DNA of 64,000 nt, taken from positions 434,001 to 498,000 of the forward strand of contig NZ_JGVU02000001.1 in assembly GCF_000708755.2 (NCBI RefSeq), given 5' to 3'. Source of the DNA: Metabacillus indicus LMG 22858. Lineage in GTDB: Bacteria > Bacillota > Bacilli > Bacillales > Bacillaceae. The translations under genes and the position numbers were made by a program. Numbering within the stretch: position 1 is the stretch's first letter; every line of letters starts with the position of its first letter. The notes below the pieces were generated by a model. The model saw only the letters and a program-made list of their open reading frames with translations, was not told the origin of the DNA and did not search any database. Positions 26,320-34,878 of this stretch are shown one piece after another.

Positions 26320-27588
26320 ATGGAGATTCAAGTAAGCGCTTTCGGGGCGTTATGCGCACTCATTGCAGCCATTTTTCTAATTCTGAAAAAAGTTCCTCCC
26401 GCTTATGGAATGATCGCAGGAGCTCTTATTGGGGGGCTTCTGGGCGGAGTAAATCTGACAGGAACCGTTGAGCTGATGATCGCGGGAGCAAAAGATATTA
26501 CCCCCGCGGTTCTTAGAATCCTCGCAGCGGGAGTCCTGGCAGGAGTACTGATTGAATCAGGATCTGCTTCGGTGATTGCAGATACGATTATAAAAAAAAT
26601 TGGAGAAAAGCGTTCACTTCTTGCCCTGGTCTTATCGACCATGCTTCTTACTATGGTCGGCGTGTTCGTGGATGTGGCCGTCATAACAGTGGCGCCGATT
26701 GCCCTGGCCATTGCATATAAAGCGAAGCTTTCAAAGCCTGCGATACTCCTTGCCATGATCGGTGGAGGAAAAGCTGGAAATATTATGTCGCCAAATCCGA
26801 ATACGATAGCAGCTTCTGATGCGTTTGATGTTCCTTTAACATCGGTCATGGCGGCAGGCGCCATTCCTGCCATTTTCGGTGTGGCCGTCACGTATGTGCT
26901 TGCTAAGAGAATGGTGAGAAAAGGCGAGCAGATCAAGTCGGAAGAAATCATTTCAAAGGATGGGGGCACCCTTCCATCATTTGCGGCAGCTGTCAGCGGT
27001 CCGGCTGCAGCGATTCTGCTTCTTTCCCTGCGGCCTGTCTTTGATATAGCTATAGACCCGATTATTGCATTGCCTGCAGGGGGGCTGATCGGTGCGATTG
27101 CTACAAGAAATATGATGCGTTTAACAGAGTTTGCGGCATCCGGGCTGCTGAAGATGTCAGGTGTTGCGATCATGCTGATTGGAACCGGTACACTTGCAGG
27201 CATCATCGCAAATTCAGGGCTGAAAGATGTCATTGTTGCTGGACTTAATGCATCCGGTCTGCCTGCCTATATTCTGGCGCCGGCCTCCGGGATTTTAATG
27301 TCAGCAGCAACAGCCTCTACAACAGCGGGCACAGCTGTTGCAAGCAGTGTGTTTGCTCCGGCAATCATGGAGATTGGAATTCCTGCACTTGCAGGTGCGG
27401 CTATGGTTCATGCGGGTGCAACCGTTCTTGATCACCTTCCCCACGGAAGCTTCTTCCATGCAACAGGAGGCAGTGTGTTTATGGGGATGAAGGAGCGAAT
27501 GAAGCTTATTCCATATGAGTCACTTGTCGGGCTGACGCTTGCAGTGATTTCTACCCTGATCTTTGGTGTATTTAAACTGTTTGGATAG
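26320..27588 (+). CDS. GntP-family permease (gluconate/glycerate type)
   Basis: A 422-residue H+ symporter of the GntP family with about 12 helices. Features include GMIAGALIGGLLGG near residue 32, MIGGGKAGNIMSPNPN near 149 and the C-terminal MVHAGATVLDHLPHGSFFHATGG near 360, typical of the family. With glycerate kinase 12 bases downstream, D-glycerate is the likely substrate. The ATG at 26,320 is preferred because AGAAGGAGG lies before it. Confidence 0.9.
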   Translation: MEIQVSAFGALCALIAAIFLILKKVPPAYGMIAGALIGGLLGGVNLTGTVELMIAGAKDITPAVLRILAAGVLAGVLIESGSASVIADTIIKKIGEKRSLLALVLSTMLLTMVGVFVDVAVITVAPIALAIAYKAKLSKPAILLAMIGGGKAGNIMSPNPNTIAASDAFDVPLTSVMAAGAIPAIFGVAVTYVLAKRMVRKGEQIKSEEIISKDGGTLPSFAAAVSGPAAAILLLSLRPVFDIAIDPIIALPAGGLIGAIATRNMMRLTEFAASGLLKMSGVAIMLIGTGTLAGIIANSGLKDVIVAGLNASGLPAYILAPASGILMSAATASTTAGTAVASSVFAPAIMEIGIPALAGAAMVHAGATVLDHLPHGSFFHATGGSVFMGMKERMKLIPYESLVGLTLAVISTLIFGVFKLFG

Positions 27589-27600
27589 GAGATGTTCGAG

Positions 27601-28734
27601 ATGAAGATTGTCATTGCACCTGATTCTTTTAAAGAAAGCATGACGGCCCTTGAAGTATGCGAAGCAGCTGAAAGAGGTCTTAAAAAGACGTTTCCCGGTG
27701 CGGAAATTGTAAAAGTGCCTGTTGCAGACGGCGGAGAGGGGACGGTGCAGGCGCTTGTTGATGCCACGAACGGCAGGATGACAAAACTGTCCGTTACAGG
27801 TCCGCTCGGTCAGCCGGCAGATGCGGAGTACGGCTGGCTTGGTGACGGAAAAACAGCTGTTATCGAAATGGCGTCTGCCTCCGGACTGCATTTAGTGCCG
27901 CCGGAACGGAGAAATCCTCTTATAACGACATCGGCCGGTACTGGAGATCTGATCAGAGATGCGGTCAAAAAGGGAGCAGAGCATATCATCATCGGCATCG
28001 GCGGCAGTGCAACAAATGACGGCGGAATGGGGATGGCAAGAGCCCTCGGAGCTCTCTTTCTGGATGATCAGAAAAAGGAAATCGGACATGGCGGGGGAGC
28101 ATTGGCGGAGCTTGCTGAAATTGATGTTTCCGGCTTAATGCCTGAGCTTTCCAACGTGAAAATAGAAGTAGCGTGCGATGTGGACAATCCTTTAACAGGG
28201 CCAAATGGTGCATCTGCCATATTCGGCCCGCAAAAGGGGGCAACGGCTGAATCGGTTGCTATTCTTGACCGCAATCTTGCCCATTTCGCATCCTTTTTAA
28301 AACAGACAACCGGTGCGGATGTGGCGCAAACAAAGGGAGCTGGTGCTGCCGGAGGGCTGGGAGCGGGACTGATGGCCTTCTTAAACGCTGAACTGAAGAG
28401 TGGAGTGGACATTGTATTAAATACAGTGAATCTTAAACAGCACATGTCAGATGCAGACCTTGTCATAACAGGGGAAGGCAGAATTGACGGCCAGACCATC
28501 CATGGCAAGACTCCTGCAGGCGTATCAAAGCTTGCGAAGGAACATGGAATTCCAGTCATTGCTCTTGCCGGTTCAATTGGAGAAGGATATGAATCTGTTT
28601 ATGAAGCGGGGATTGGAGCTGTATTTTCCATTGTGCCGGGCATAGTCACACTCGGCGAAGCTCTGAGAAAGGGTCCTCAGTATGTAGAGCAAACAATGGC
28701 AAATATCGGACACATTCTGAAGCTGAAGCAATAA
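27601..28734 (+). CDS. glxK: Glycerate kinase (GlxK family)
   Basis: A 377-residue type I glycerate kinase that makes phosphoglycerate from D-glycerate and ATP. Signatures are APDSFKESMTALEVCEA near residue 6, VADGGEGTVQAL near 41, IGIGGSATNDGGMGMARALG near 127 and ITGEGRIDGQTIHGKTPAGV near 284. The ATG at 27,601 follows AGGAG by 9 bases; the ATG at 27,592 is too near. It ends the gntP-glxK unit at a strong terminator. Confidence 0.93.
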   Translation: MKIVIAPDSFKESMTALEVCEAAERGLKKTFPGAEIVKVPVADGGEGTVQALVDATNGRMTKLSVTGPLGQPADAEYGWLGDGKTAVIEMASASGLHLVPPERRNPLITTSAGTGDLIRDAVKKGAEHIIIGIGGSATNDGGMGMARALGALFLDDQKKEIGHGGGALAELAEIDVSGLMPELSNVKIEVACDVDNPLTGPNGASAIFGPQKGATAESVAILDRNLAHFASFLKQTTGADVAQTKGAGAAGGLGAGLMAFLNAELKSGVDIVLNTVNLKQHMSDADLVITGEGRIDGQTIHGKTPAGVSKLAKEHGIPVIALAGSIGEGYESVYEAGIGAVFSIVPGIVTLGEALRKGPQYVEQTMANIGHILKLKQ

Positions 28735-28763
28735 GGAGACCCCATGCGGTCTCCTTATTTTTG
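28733..28763 (+). terminator. Terminator of gntP-glxK
   Basis: AAGGAGACC and GGTCTCCTT form the stem, followed by ATTTTTG. The first bases overlap the glxK stop codon. Confidence 0.88.
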
Positions 28764-28878
28764 TGATGGAACGCCTCTAAGACACTGCAGAGTACTGTCC
28801 TGAAGAACTTTCCCTCAGAAGATTTTTCATATTAATAGAGTATTACGATATAATGAAACTATCAAGATGCGTTCACTG

Positions 28879-28904
28879 TGAAACTTTTTCCACAGCTGTC
28901 CGTA
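28879..28904 (+). promoter_or_regulatory. Sigma-W promoter of Bax-inhibitor-1 gene
   Basis: TGAAAC (28879-28884), 16 bases and CGTA (28901-28904): an exact consensus, 32 bases before the start codon. Confidence 0.82.
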
Positions 28905-28935
28905 TTACAAGTGAAAGAAAGAAGGAGTTGATCTT

Positions 28936-29661
28936 ATGAGAACATCGAATCCTGCATTGAAAGCTTTTGCCAAACGGGAAGGTTCTTATTCCAGCCAGCC
29001 CATGACGCTGATGGGTGCTATTAATAAATCGTTTCTGCTGCTGTTTATTTTAATTACGGCCGCAGGAGCTGCCTGGTATTACAGTGCACAGGGGCAGGAC
29101 GTATCTGCCATCATGATCGGAGGGGCGATCGGCGGATTTGTGATTGCACTGATTGTAAGTTTTGTTCCGAAAACAGCGCCGGTGCTCGCGCCCGTGTATG
29201 CGGTCCTTGAAGGAATGTTTGTAGGAGGCATCTCAGCCTATTACGCATCCCTCTACGAAGGAATCGTGATGCAGGCGGTCCTTCTGACAGCAAGCGTGTT
29301 TTTGGCCTTGCTGCTTGCCTATCGCTTCAGGCTCATTAAAGTGACACGCAACTTCAGACTGGGTGTCTTTGCCGCAACCTTTGGCATTTTAATCATGTAT
29401 TTGCTGTCGTTTATTCTTGGGTTTTTCGGTGTAGCCATTCCGTTTTTGCATGATGCAAGCCCGGTTGGAATCCTCATTTCAGTTGCGATTGTGATAGTCG
29501 CATCGCTTAACCTTGTTTTGGATTTTGATTTTATTGAAAACGGGTCGAATGCAGGGCTTCCTAAGCACATGGAATGGTATGCAGGCTTTGCTCTTCTTGT
29601 GACGCTTGTCTGGCTGTACCTTGAGATCCTGCGCCTGCTTGCAAAGCTGCGACGCAACTAA
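28936..29661 (+). CDS. Bax inhibitor-1/YccA family membrane protein
   Basis: A 241-residue protein with seven helices, starting with the YccA-type soluble segment MRTSNPALKAFAKREGSY. APVYAVLEGMFVGGISAYY near residue 92 is the family signature, and the C-terminal LVLDFDFIENGSNAGLPKHMEWY carries the acidic residues that in B. subtilis YetJ (BsYetJ) form a pH-sensitive Ca2+ leak gate. Likely modulates membrane proteases or calcium leak under envelope stress. AAGGAG precedes the ATG. It is monocistronic, driven by a sigma-W promoter, with a strong terminator after it. Confidence 0.92.
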   Translation: MRTSNPALKAFAKREGSYSSQPMTLMGAINKSFLLLFILITAAGAAWYYSAQGQDVSAIMIGGAIGGFVIALIVSFVPKTAPVLAPVYAVLEGMFVGGISAYYASLYEGIVMQAVLLTASVFLALLLAYRFRLIKVTRNFRLGVFAATFGILIMYLLSFILGFFGVAIPFLHDASPVGILISVAIVIVASLNLVLDFDFIENGSNAGLPKHMEWYAGFALLVTLVWLYLEILRLLAKLRRN

Positions 29662-29666
29662 ACAGG

Positions 29667-29700
29667 AATGCCCGCTCATCTGAGCGGGCATTTTTTATTT
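29667..29700 (+). terminator. Terminator of Bax-inhibitor-1 gene
   Basis: AATGCCCGCTCA and TGAGCGGGCATT form the stem, followed by TTTTATTT. It overlaps the end of the convergent anti-sigma gene by a few bases. Confidence 0.9.
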
Positions 29701-31020
29701 GATTTTGATTTTTGTTTTTTCCTTTATAAAGCCTGGATAGTCGATGAACTTCATGGTCAGGGGGCCGCTGCCTGCTTTCCGGCGGTCAAATCGAACAGAG
29801 AAGCGTTTTTTGCCGTCTCCAAAGTCCTCATTGGAAGAATGGACATAGACGCTTTTTCCATTAGCATCCGTCACGTCATTAATCAGCATGCCGGACATTT
29901 CTCTGTCTTCGGTATAGGTGAACCCAACTTCATTTTCTGATACTTCTATAAGGCTGAAAACATTGTCTTTTGGCTTTTTAACAACTTTCATTTTGACAGG
30001 ATCAATGATGACCTCTGCATCATCTTTACTGATTCCCCGTATTCTGCTGAATTCCAGATACAGTTCTATAGGCGTTTCAAAGTAATTGCTCTCCAGATAA
30101 ATCACATCTTCTGTGTCGCTGACTTCTGTTCCCACCAATCCATTATGGAAAAGTGACCATGGCTCGCCTTTTTCATCTGTAAGCCTGATATCATCAAAGG
30201 CGAATAGCTCCATCGTATTCTCTTTATCGTATTCTAGGTAAAGGGCTGCAGAGAGAGGAGTGATTTCAAGTTTTCTGAATGTAATCTTCTGGTTTTCTAC
30301 TGAAACGGTTTTATTCATCTCAATCTCTCTCATCTTTTCCTTCACTAAATCCTGATCCAGTTTAAAATCGAATTGAAACGTATCTTCTTGAGCCATTGAC
30401 AGAGGTCTTTGTGTCTTCACAACAATGTTCAGCTTGAAATCCTCATGGTTCATTGGATCTGCAAAGTCATAATCAATCGACGAATGTTCGCTCTCATTAT
30501 GAGAGAGCGTTTCATCGGTATGTCCGAAGCTGATCATCGCATTTTCGTTAAGATTGTTTGTTCCTGATGTTAGTTGGACATTCTTTAATCCAGCTTCGGC
30601 TTTTTCTGCCTTGTTTTGAACGGTATAAAAAATACGGAGCTTTCTCTGGTCGACAATAGCTGAGTTCAGGGTGATTTCTATGCCGCTTTTCTCATCGGAC
30701 AAGCCAATTTCCTGTACAAAATCATTTTCTGCGGCGGACATTAACCCTTTATTGTACCTGATGATTTCAACCACTTGTTCCATGCCCGGGATGCTGCTGA
30801 CATAGGAAGCAAACGCCGGAGAAACTCTGACTAACGTGATAAAAATAAAAATGAACAGGGAAGCGGCCAATGCGGGCCATCTTAAAGGATAAGGCCTTTT
30901 TTTCTTTTTTGCTTTTTGAAATCCGGCAGTGATGGCATCATCAAGCTCATCAAATGGAACGGAAATCATATCTGTTTTCGTCTTCATCTTTTCCAGCAGA
31001 GCCTCTTCCTTTTCAAACAT
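29695..31020 (-). CDS. Anti-sigma factor with DUF4179-type extracellular domain
   Basis: A 441-residue single-pass membrane protein: cytoplasmic N-terminus (about 1-50), one helix (about 50-68, ALAASLFIFIFITLVRV), and a large extracytoplasmic part that starts like DUF4179 (SPAFASYVSSIPGMEQVVEIIRYNKG) and continues with beta-rich domains. It overlaps the ECF sigma gene by 8 bases, so it is almost surely its membrane anti-sigma factor. The ATG at 31,020 with GGGGGTG is preferred over an earlier ATG at 31,044. The activating signal is unknown. Confidence 0.85.
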   Translation of the reverse strand: MFEKEEALLEKMKTKTDMISVPFDELDDAITAGFQKAKKKKRPYPLRWPALAASLFIFIFITLVRVSPAFASYVSSIPGMEQVVEIIRYNKGLMSAAENDFVQEIGLSDEKSGIEITLNSAIVDQRKLRIFYTVQNKAEKAEAGLKNVQLTSGTNNLNENAMISFGHTDETLSHNESEHSSIDYDFADPMNHEDFKLNIVVKTQRPLSMAQEDTFQFDFKLDQDLVKEKMREIEMNKTVSVENQKITFRKLEITPLSAALYLEYDKENTMELFAFDDIRLTDEKGEPWSLFHNGLVGTEVSDTEDVIYLESNYFETPIELYLEFSRIRGISKDDAEVIIDPVKMKVVKKPKDNVFSLIEVSENEVGFTYTEDREMSGMLINDVTDANGKSVYVHSSNEDFGDGKKRFSVRFDRRKAGSGPLTMKFIDYPGFIKEKTKIKIK

Positions 31021-31534
31021 GACCTTCACCCCCATTGTCTTCAAAATGTTTTCTAAGCAGGGAAAGCGCTTTTTTCAGTCTTGTTTTTACCGTGCTTTCC
31101 GGACAGTTTAACTGATCGGCTATTTCTTTTATTTTCAGATCCTGAAAATATTTCATGACGATGACATCCTGATATTTTTCACTGAGGCTGCATAGCGCCT
31201 CCTGAATTTCCACCGAATGCAGGGAATCTGCAGCCGTACCGGATGAGGCTAGCTTTTCGTCAAGCTTCACTTTCTTTTGACGCTTAAGCTGATCATGGCA
31301 GTAGTTCATCATGATTCGGATCAGATACGTTGTAAAATAAGACGGCTCCTTCACTTTTTTGAGTGATTTATACGCACGGTACGTCACTTCCTGAACAGCT
31401 TCAATCGCATCGTTTTCATTTTTAAAATACAAATAGGCGGTCCGGTAAAGCTGTTCTTTATGCTGTTTCATGACAAGCAGAAAGGCCCGGTCATCGCCCC
31501 TGATCGCTGCCTTTGCGAGAGTGGGGTCTGTCAA
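31013..31534 (-). CDS. ECF sigma-70 family factor, SigV-like
   Basis: A 173-residue ECF sigma factor with region 2 (QLYRTAYLYFKNENDAIEAVQEVTYRAY, near residue 31) and region 4 (CSLSEKYQDVIVMKYFQDLKIKEIADQLNCPESTVKTRLKKAL, from about 115; quoted pieces are contiguous). It resembles B. subtilis SigV in region 2, though the anti-sigma partner is of the DUF4179 type rather than RsiV. TTG at 31,534 follows AAGGAGG at normal spacing and gives the usual N-terminus LTDPTLAKAAIRGDD. Two-gene operon with its anti-sigma factor. Confidence 0.88.
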   Translation of the reverse strand: MTDPTLAKAAIRGDDRAFLLVMKQHKEQLYRTAYLYFKNENDAIEAVQEVTYRAYKSLKKVKEPSYFTTYLIRIMMNYCHDQLKRQKKVKLDEKLASSGTAADSLHSVEIQEALCSLSEKYQDVIVMKYFQDLKIKEIADQLNCPESTVKTRLKKALSLLRKHFEDNGGEGHV

Positions 31535-31562
31535 TGGTGATTCCTCCTTGATGGGATCATAT

Positions 31563-31588
31563 ATCCTGATAATAAAAAACAAGTTTCA
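31563..31588 (-). promoter_or_regulatory. Candidate autoregulatory ECF promoter
   Basis: Minus-strand TGAAAC (31588-31583) is an ECF -35 element 48 bases before the sigma start. The -10 at proper spacing reads GGAT(AT), not the CGTA or CGTC of sigma-W/M, so this may be the cognate factor's own motif. Confidence 0.4.
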
Positions 31589-31723
31589 GCTTTATGAGAA
31601 AGCATTTGCCTCTTTACTCATTAGACTTCAAACGTCTGAAAAAGTTTTCAGTTTTCATCCTTTTTTTAAGCTTACAAGAAAAAGAATCTCAGAGATAAAT
31701 ATTTTTTTATTTTTTTGTTTGAT

Positions 31724-31737
31724 TAAAAGCGCTTTCA
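31724..31737 (+). promoter_or_regulatory. cre site (CcpA)
   Basis: TAAAAGCGCTTTCA matches TGAAAGCGCTTTCA at 13 of 14 positions. It lies between a TTTGAT -35 (31719-31724) and a TAAAAT -10 (31741-31746). Confidence 0.72.
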
Positions 31738-31754
31738 TGTTAAAATGAGTTTGT

Positions 31755-31766
31755 CGAAACGTTTCA
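31755..31766 (+). promoter_or_regulatory. LacI-family operator 1
   Basis: CGAAACGTTTCA matches the perfect palindrome of operator 2 at 11 of 12 bases. It sits around the predicted transcription start. Confidence 0.65.
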
Positions 31767-31821
31767 CATTGATTTTCAAGAACAGGAATAAGGGATTTAT
31801 ACATATTTGCCCCATATCTTG

Positions 31822-31833
31822 TGAAACGTTTCA
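31822..31833 (+). promoter_or_regulatory. LacI-family operator 2
   Basis: TGAAACGTTTCA is a perfect 12-bp palindrome with central CG, the hallmark of LacI/GalR operators. It is 67 bp from operator 1, a distance that allows looping. The LacI gene at 36,005 is the likely regulator. Confidence 0.7.
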
Positions 31834-31917
31834 AATCACGTATAAATACGGCAGCGGCTTAAGCACGCTTCCAGAACGGGTCCTGACAATGGGCCGGAAT
31901 GAACCCGGAGGTGGACA

Positions 31918-33006
31918 ATGAGTACGATTGTTCGAGTTGGAATTATCGGGTGCGGAGGAATTGCAACCGGCAAGCATATGCCTGCTCTCGCACGCCTGAA
32001 GAATGTTCAGATGGTGGCATTCTTTGATCTTGTGGAAGAAAGAGCCATCGAAGCAAAAATGCAGTTTGGTTCAGAGATGGCTGAACACTACACAGATTAT
32101 GAGGAATTGCTTGCAAATCCGGGTATTGATGTCGTTCATGTCTGCACACCGAATGATTCCCATTCAGATATTTCAATTGCAGCCCTTGAGGCAGGCAAGC
32201 ATGTTATGTGTGAAAAGCCGATGGCAACTTCAGCTGCCGAAGCGAAAAGAATGCTTGAAACAGCGAGGCGCACAGGCAAAAAGCTTTCTGTTGCTTATCA
32301 GAACCGCTACCGCGCAGACAGCCTGCACCTGAAAAATCTCTGCGAAGAAGGGGAGCTTGGCGATATTTATTTTGCGAAGGCCCATGCAGTCAGAAGACGT
32401 GCAGTGCCGACATGGGGAGTGTTCCTAGATAAGGAGAAACAGGGAGGCGGACCGCTAATTGACATCGGCACCCATGCCCTGGATCTGACACTTTGGATGA
32501 TGGATAATTACGAGCCGAAAATGGTTGTCGGAACAGCTTTTCATAAGCTCGGACCTAAGGAACATGCAGCAAATCTCTGGGGACCCTGGGATCCTGAAAA
32601 GTTTCAGGTGGAAGATTCGGCTTTTGCCTATATTACGATGCAAAATGGCGCCACCATCTTTCTTGAGTCAAGCTGGGCACTGAATACCGTCAATATCGGA
32701 GAAAGTAAATGCACGCTGATGGGAACAGAAGGCGGAGCGGATATGGACAGCGGCCTACGCATTAATGGGGAACGCCGCGGGAAGCTTTATACGACAAATG
32801 TCGATCTTGATGAATCCGGGGCTTCTGTTGTGGACGGAAAGCCTGAAAGTGAAGCTGATATTGAAGCAAGACTGTGGATTGAAGCCATTGTCGAAGACAA
32901 AGATCCAGTTGTAAAGCCTGAACAGGCCCTGATTGTAACGGAAATTTTGGAAGCGATTTATAAATCGTCCGAAACCGGCGAACCAGTATACTTTGAGAAA
33001 AAATAA
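31918..33006 (+). CDS. Gfo/Idh/MocA-family oxidoreductase (first)
   Basis: A 362-residue NAD(P)-dependent sugar dehydrogenase. Rossmann motif GIIGCGGIATGKHMPAL near residue 8; the EKP motif CEKPMATSAAEAK near 98 carries the catalytic Lys, and IDIGTHALDLTLWMMDN near 180 carries the catalytic His. It likely oxidises a sugar hydroxyl, often C3 of a glycoside. First gene of a four-gene operon with a second dehydrogenase and two isomerase-like TIM barrels, behind cre and LacI operators. AACCCGGAGGTG precedes the ATG. Confidence 0.9.
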   Translation: MSTIVRVGIIGCGGIATGKHMPALARLKNVQMVAFFDLVEERAIEAKMQFGSEMAEHYTDYEELLANPGIDVVHVCTPNDSHSDISIAALEAGKHVMCEKPMATSAAEAKRMLETARRTGKKLSVAYQNRYRADSLHLKNLCEEGELGDIYFAKAHAVRRRAVPTWGVFLDKEKQGGGPLIDIGTHALDLTLWMMDNYEPKMVVGTAFHKLGPKEHAANLWGPWDPEKFQVEDSAFAYITMQNGATIFLESSWALNTVNIGESKCTLMGTEGGADMDSGLRINGERRGKLYTTNVDLDESGASVVDGKPESEADIEARLWIEAIVEDKDPVVKPEQALIVTEILEAIYKSSETGEPVYFEKK

Positions 33007-33063
33007 GAGATTTCTGCAGCAGGAATCGATTTCATCTTTTTAACTACTAGGAGGAAGAGAAAC

Positions 33064-34086
33064 ATGAAAACGTTAAAAATCGGTATTATCGGATGCGGAA
33101 GCATTTCAAAACACAGACATCTGCCTGAGTGGGCTGGAAACAAATTTGCTGAGATCGTTGCTGTCTGCGACATTAACGAAGACCGTGCAAACCTTACTGC
33201 ACAGCAGTACAATGCAAAAGCATTTACAGATTACAGAGAGCTTCTTGCCCTTGAAGAGATTGACGCTGTAAGCGTTTGTACTCCAAATGCCCTTCATGCG
33301 CCAATGTCAATTGATGCGCTGAATGCAGGCAAGCATGTTCTTTGCGAAAAGCCGATGGCCACTTCAAAAGAAGAAGCAGAAGCAATGATTCAAGCCGCTG
33401 AAAAAAACAACCGCAAGCTTATGATCGGACACAACCAGCGTTTTGTGCCTTCTCATGAGAAAGCAAGAGAGCTGATCAAAAACGGAGATATCGGAAAAGT
33501 GTTTTCTTTCCGCACGGCATTTGGCCACGGCGGTCCGGAAGGCTGGAGTGCTGATGGACGCGACAGCTGGTTCTTCAAAAAAGAGGATGCATTTATCGGC
33601 GCTATGGGAGACCTTGGTGTTCATAAAGCTGATTTAATGCGCTACATTCTTGGCGAAGAAGTAACAGAAGTAGCTGCTTTTGTAGATACAGTTGCTAAAG
33701 AGGGAGCGGACGTTGATGATAACGCTGTCTGCGTGGTTAAAACAGAAAGCGGCATCATGGGAACGCTTGCAGCAAGCTGGTCATACAGCAAGGAAGATAA
33801 TGCGACGGTAATCTACGGTGAAAAAGGAGTGCTTCGTTTAGAAGATCACCCTCAATTCTCTTTAATCGCACAATATACGACTGGCGAAGTAGTAAACTAT
33901 GAGCTTGGCAAAATTCAGTCAAATGATGAAGGCGGACAATCCTCATCTAAAGTGATCGATAAATTTGTCGACAGCATCATCGGCAATACAGAGCCTGCCG
34001 TTTCAGGGGAAGAAGGCTACAAATCTCTGAAGATCGTACTTGGCGCATTAGAGTCAAACGAAACAAAAACAATCGTAAAACTTTAA
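33064..34086 (+). CDS. Gfo/Idh/MocA-family oxidoreductase (second)
   Basis: A 340-residue paralog of the preceding dehydrogenase: GIIGCGSISKHRHLPEW near residue 7, CEKPMATSKEEAEAM near 98, and DLGVHKADLMRYILG near 180 with the catalytic His. Only partly similar to its neighbour, so it probably has a distinct substrate or stereochemistry, not a fresh duplication. Follows 57 bases after the first gene with AGGAGG upstream. Two dehydrogenases with two isomerases suggest an oxidise, isomerise or eliminate, reduce sequence. Confidence 0.9.
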   Translation: MKTLKIGIIGCGSISKHRHLPEWAGNKFAEIVAVCDINEDRANLTAQQYNAKAFTDYRELLALEEIDAVSVCTPNALHAPMSIDALNAGKHVLCEKPMATSKEEAEAMIQAAEKNNRKLMIGHNQRFVPSHEKARELIKNGDIGKVFSFRTAFGHGGPEGWSADGRDSWFFKKEDAFIGAMGDLGVHKADLMRYILGEEVTEVAAFVDTVAKEGADVDDNAVCVVKTESGIMGTLAASWSYSKEDNATVIYGEKGVLRLEDHPQFSLIAQYTTGEVVNYELGKIQSNDEGGQSSSKVIDKFVDSIIGNTEPAVSGEEGYKSLKIVLGALESNETKTIVKL

Positions 34087-34105
34087 TCATAAGGGGGATT
34101 ATCTC

Positions 34106-34864
34106 ATGACGAAAAAAGGGCTTCAGCTCTATACAATCAGAACGCTGCTCGAAAAGGATTTTTTCGGCACATTAAAAGAAGTTGCCGGATACGGGTATGA
34201 AGGGGTACAGTTTGCAGGCTATTACGACACGCCGGCAGACCGTCTGAAAGAGGCATTGAACGAGTATGGACTGAAGGCAGCGGGGAGTCATGTGCCTTAT
34301 GAACAAGTGACAGGGGACGGGCTCAGCCAAGTCATTTCCTACAATAAAGAAATCGGCAACGATTTAATTATTGTTCCTTATTTAACAGAAGAGCAGCGCA
34401 CGGACCTTGATGCATATAAACGCGTTGCGCAGGAGTTGAACAAAGCAGGGGAAGTGATTAAGCAGCAGGGACTTCAGCTTGCGTACCATAACCACGATTT
34501 TGAATTTCAATCATTTGGAGATCAGACGCCATTTGACGTCCTGCTTCAGGAAACAGACCGCAATCTGGTCAAGTTTGAGCTTGACTGCTACTGGGTTACT
34601 TATGCCGGCTATGATCCGCTTTCACTGATTAAAGAACAGCGGGACCGTGTTGCGAGTCTCCATATTAAAGATATGAAAGAAACAAACGGTGTTAAGCACA
34701 GCACAGTCATAGGCGAAGGAACCCTTGATATGAAAGGGCTGCTGACTCTTGGAAAAGACCTGGAACTGCCATGGTTCATTGCTGAGCAGGAGCACTTTGA
34801 AGGCGAGTTAATGGAAGCTGTTGCGCTTAATTCGAAAAAAATGGACGAACTATTAAAAGCATAG
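34106..34864 (+). CDS. Sugar phosphate isomerase/epimerase-family TIM barrel (first)
   Basis: A 252-residue AP endonuclease-2-like TIM barrel. Metal ligands are suggested by YHNHDFEFQ (near residue 131), FELDCYWVTYAG (near 157), HIKDMKE (near 185) and the C-terminal WFIAEQEHFEG. Members isomerise or epimerise keto sugars, or eliminate aglycones from 3-keto-glycosides. AAGGGGG lies before the ATG, 19 bases after the dehydrogenase gene. Confidence 0.88.
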   Translation: MTKKGLQLYTIRTLLEKDFFGTLKEVAGYGYEGVQFAGYYDTPADRLKEALNEYGLKAAGSHVPYEQVTGDGLSQVISYNKEIGNDLIIVPYLTEEQRTDLDAYKRVAQELNKAGEVIKQQGLQLAYHNHDFEFQSFGDQTPFDVLLQETDRNLVKFELDCYWVTYAGYDPLSLIKEQRDRVASLHIKDMKETNGVKHSTVIGEGTLDMKGLLTLGKDLELPWFIAEQEHFEGELMEAVALNSKKMDELLKA

Positions 34865-34878
34865 AAAGGAAGATCACG

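Noticed and set aside
26403-27233. 276-codon minus-strand frame opposite the GntP permease
   Set aside because: Antisense shadow; composition mirrors the hydrophobic codons of the real gene.
33064-34086. Recent duplication of the first Gfo/Idh/MocA gene
   Set aside because: The two proteins share family motifs but differ widely in length and sequence, so they are old paralogs.
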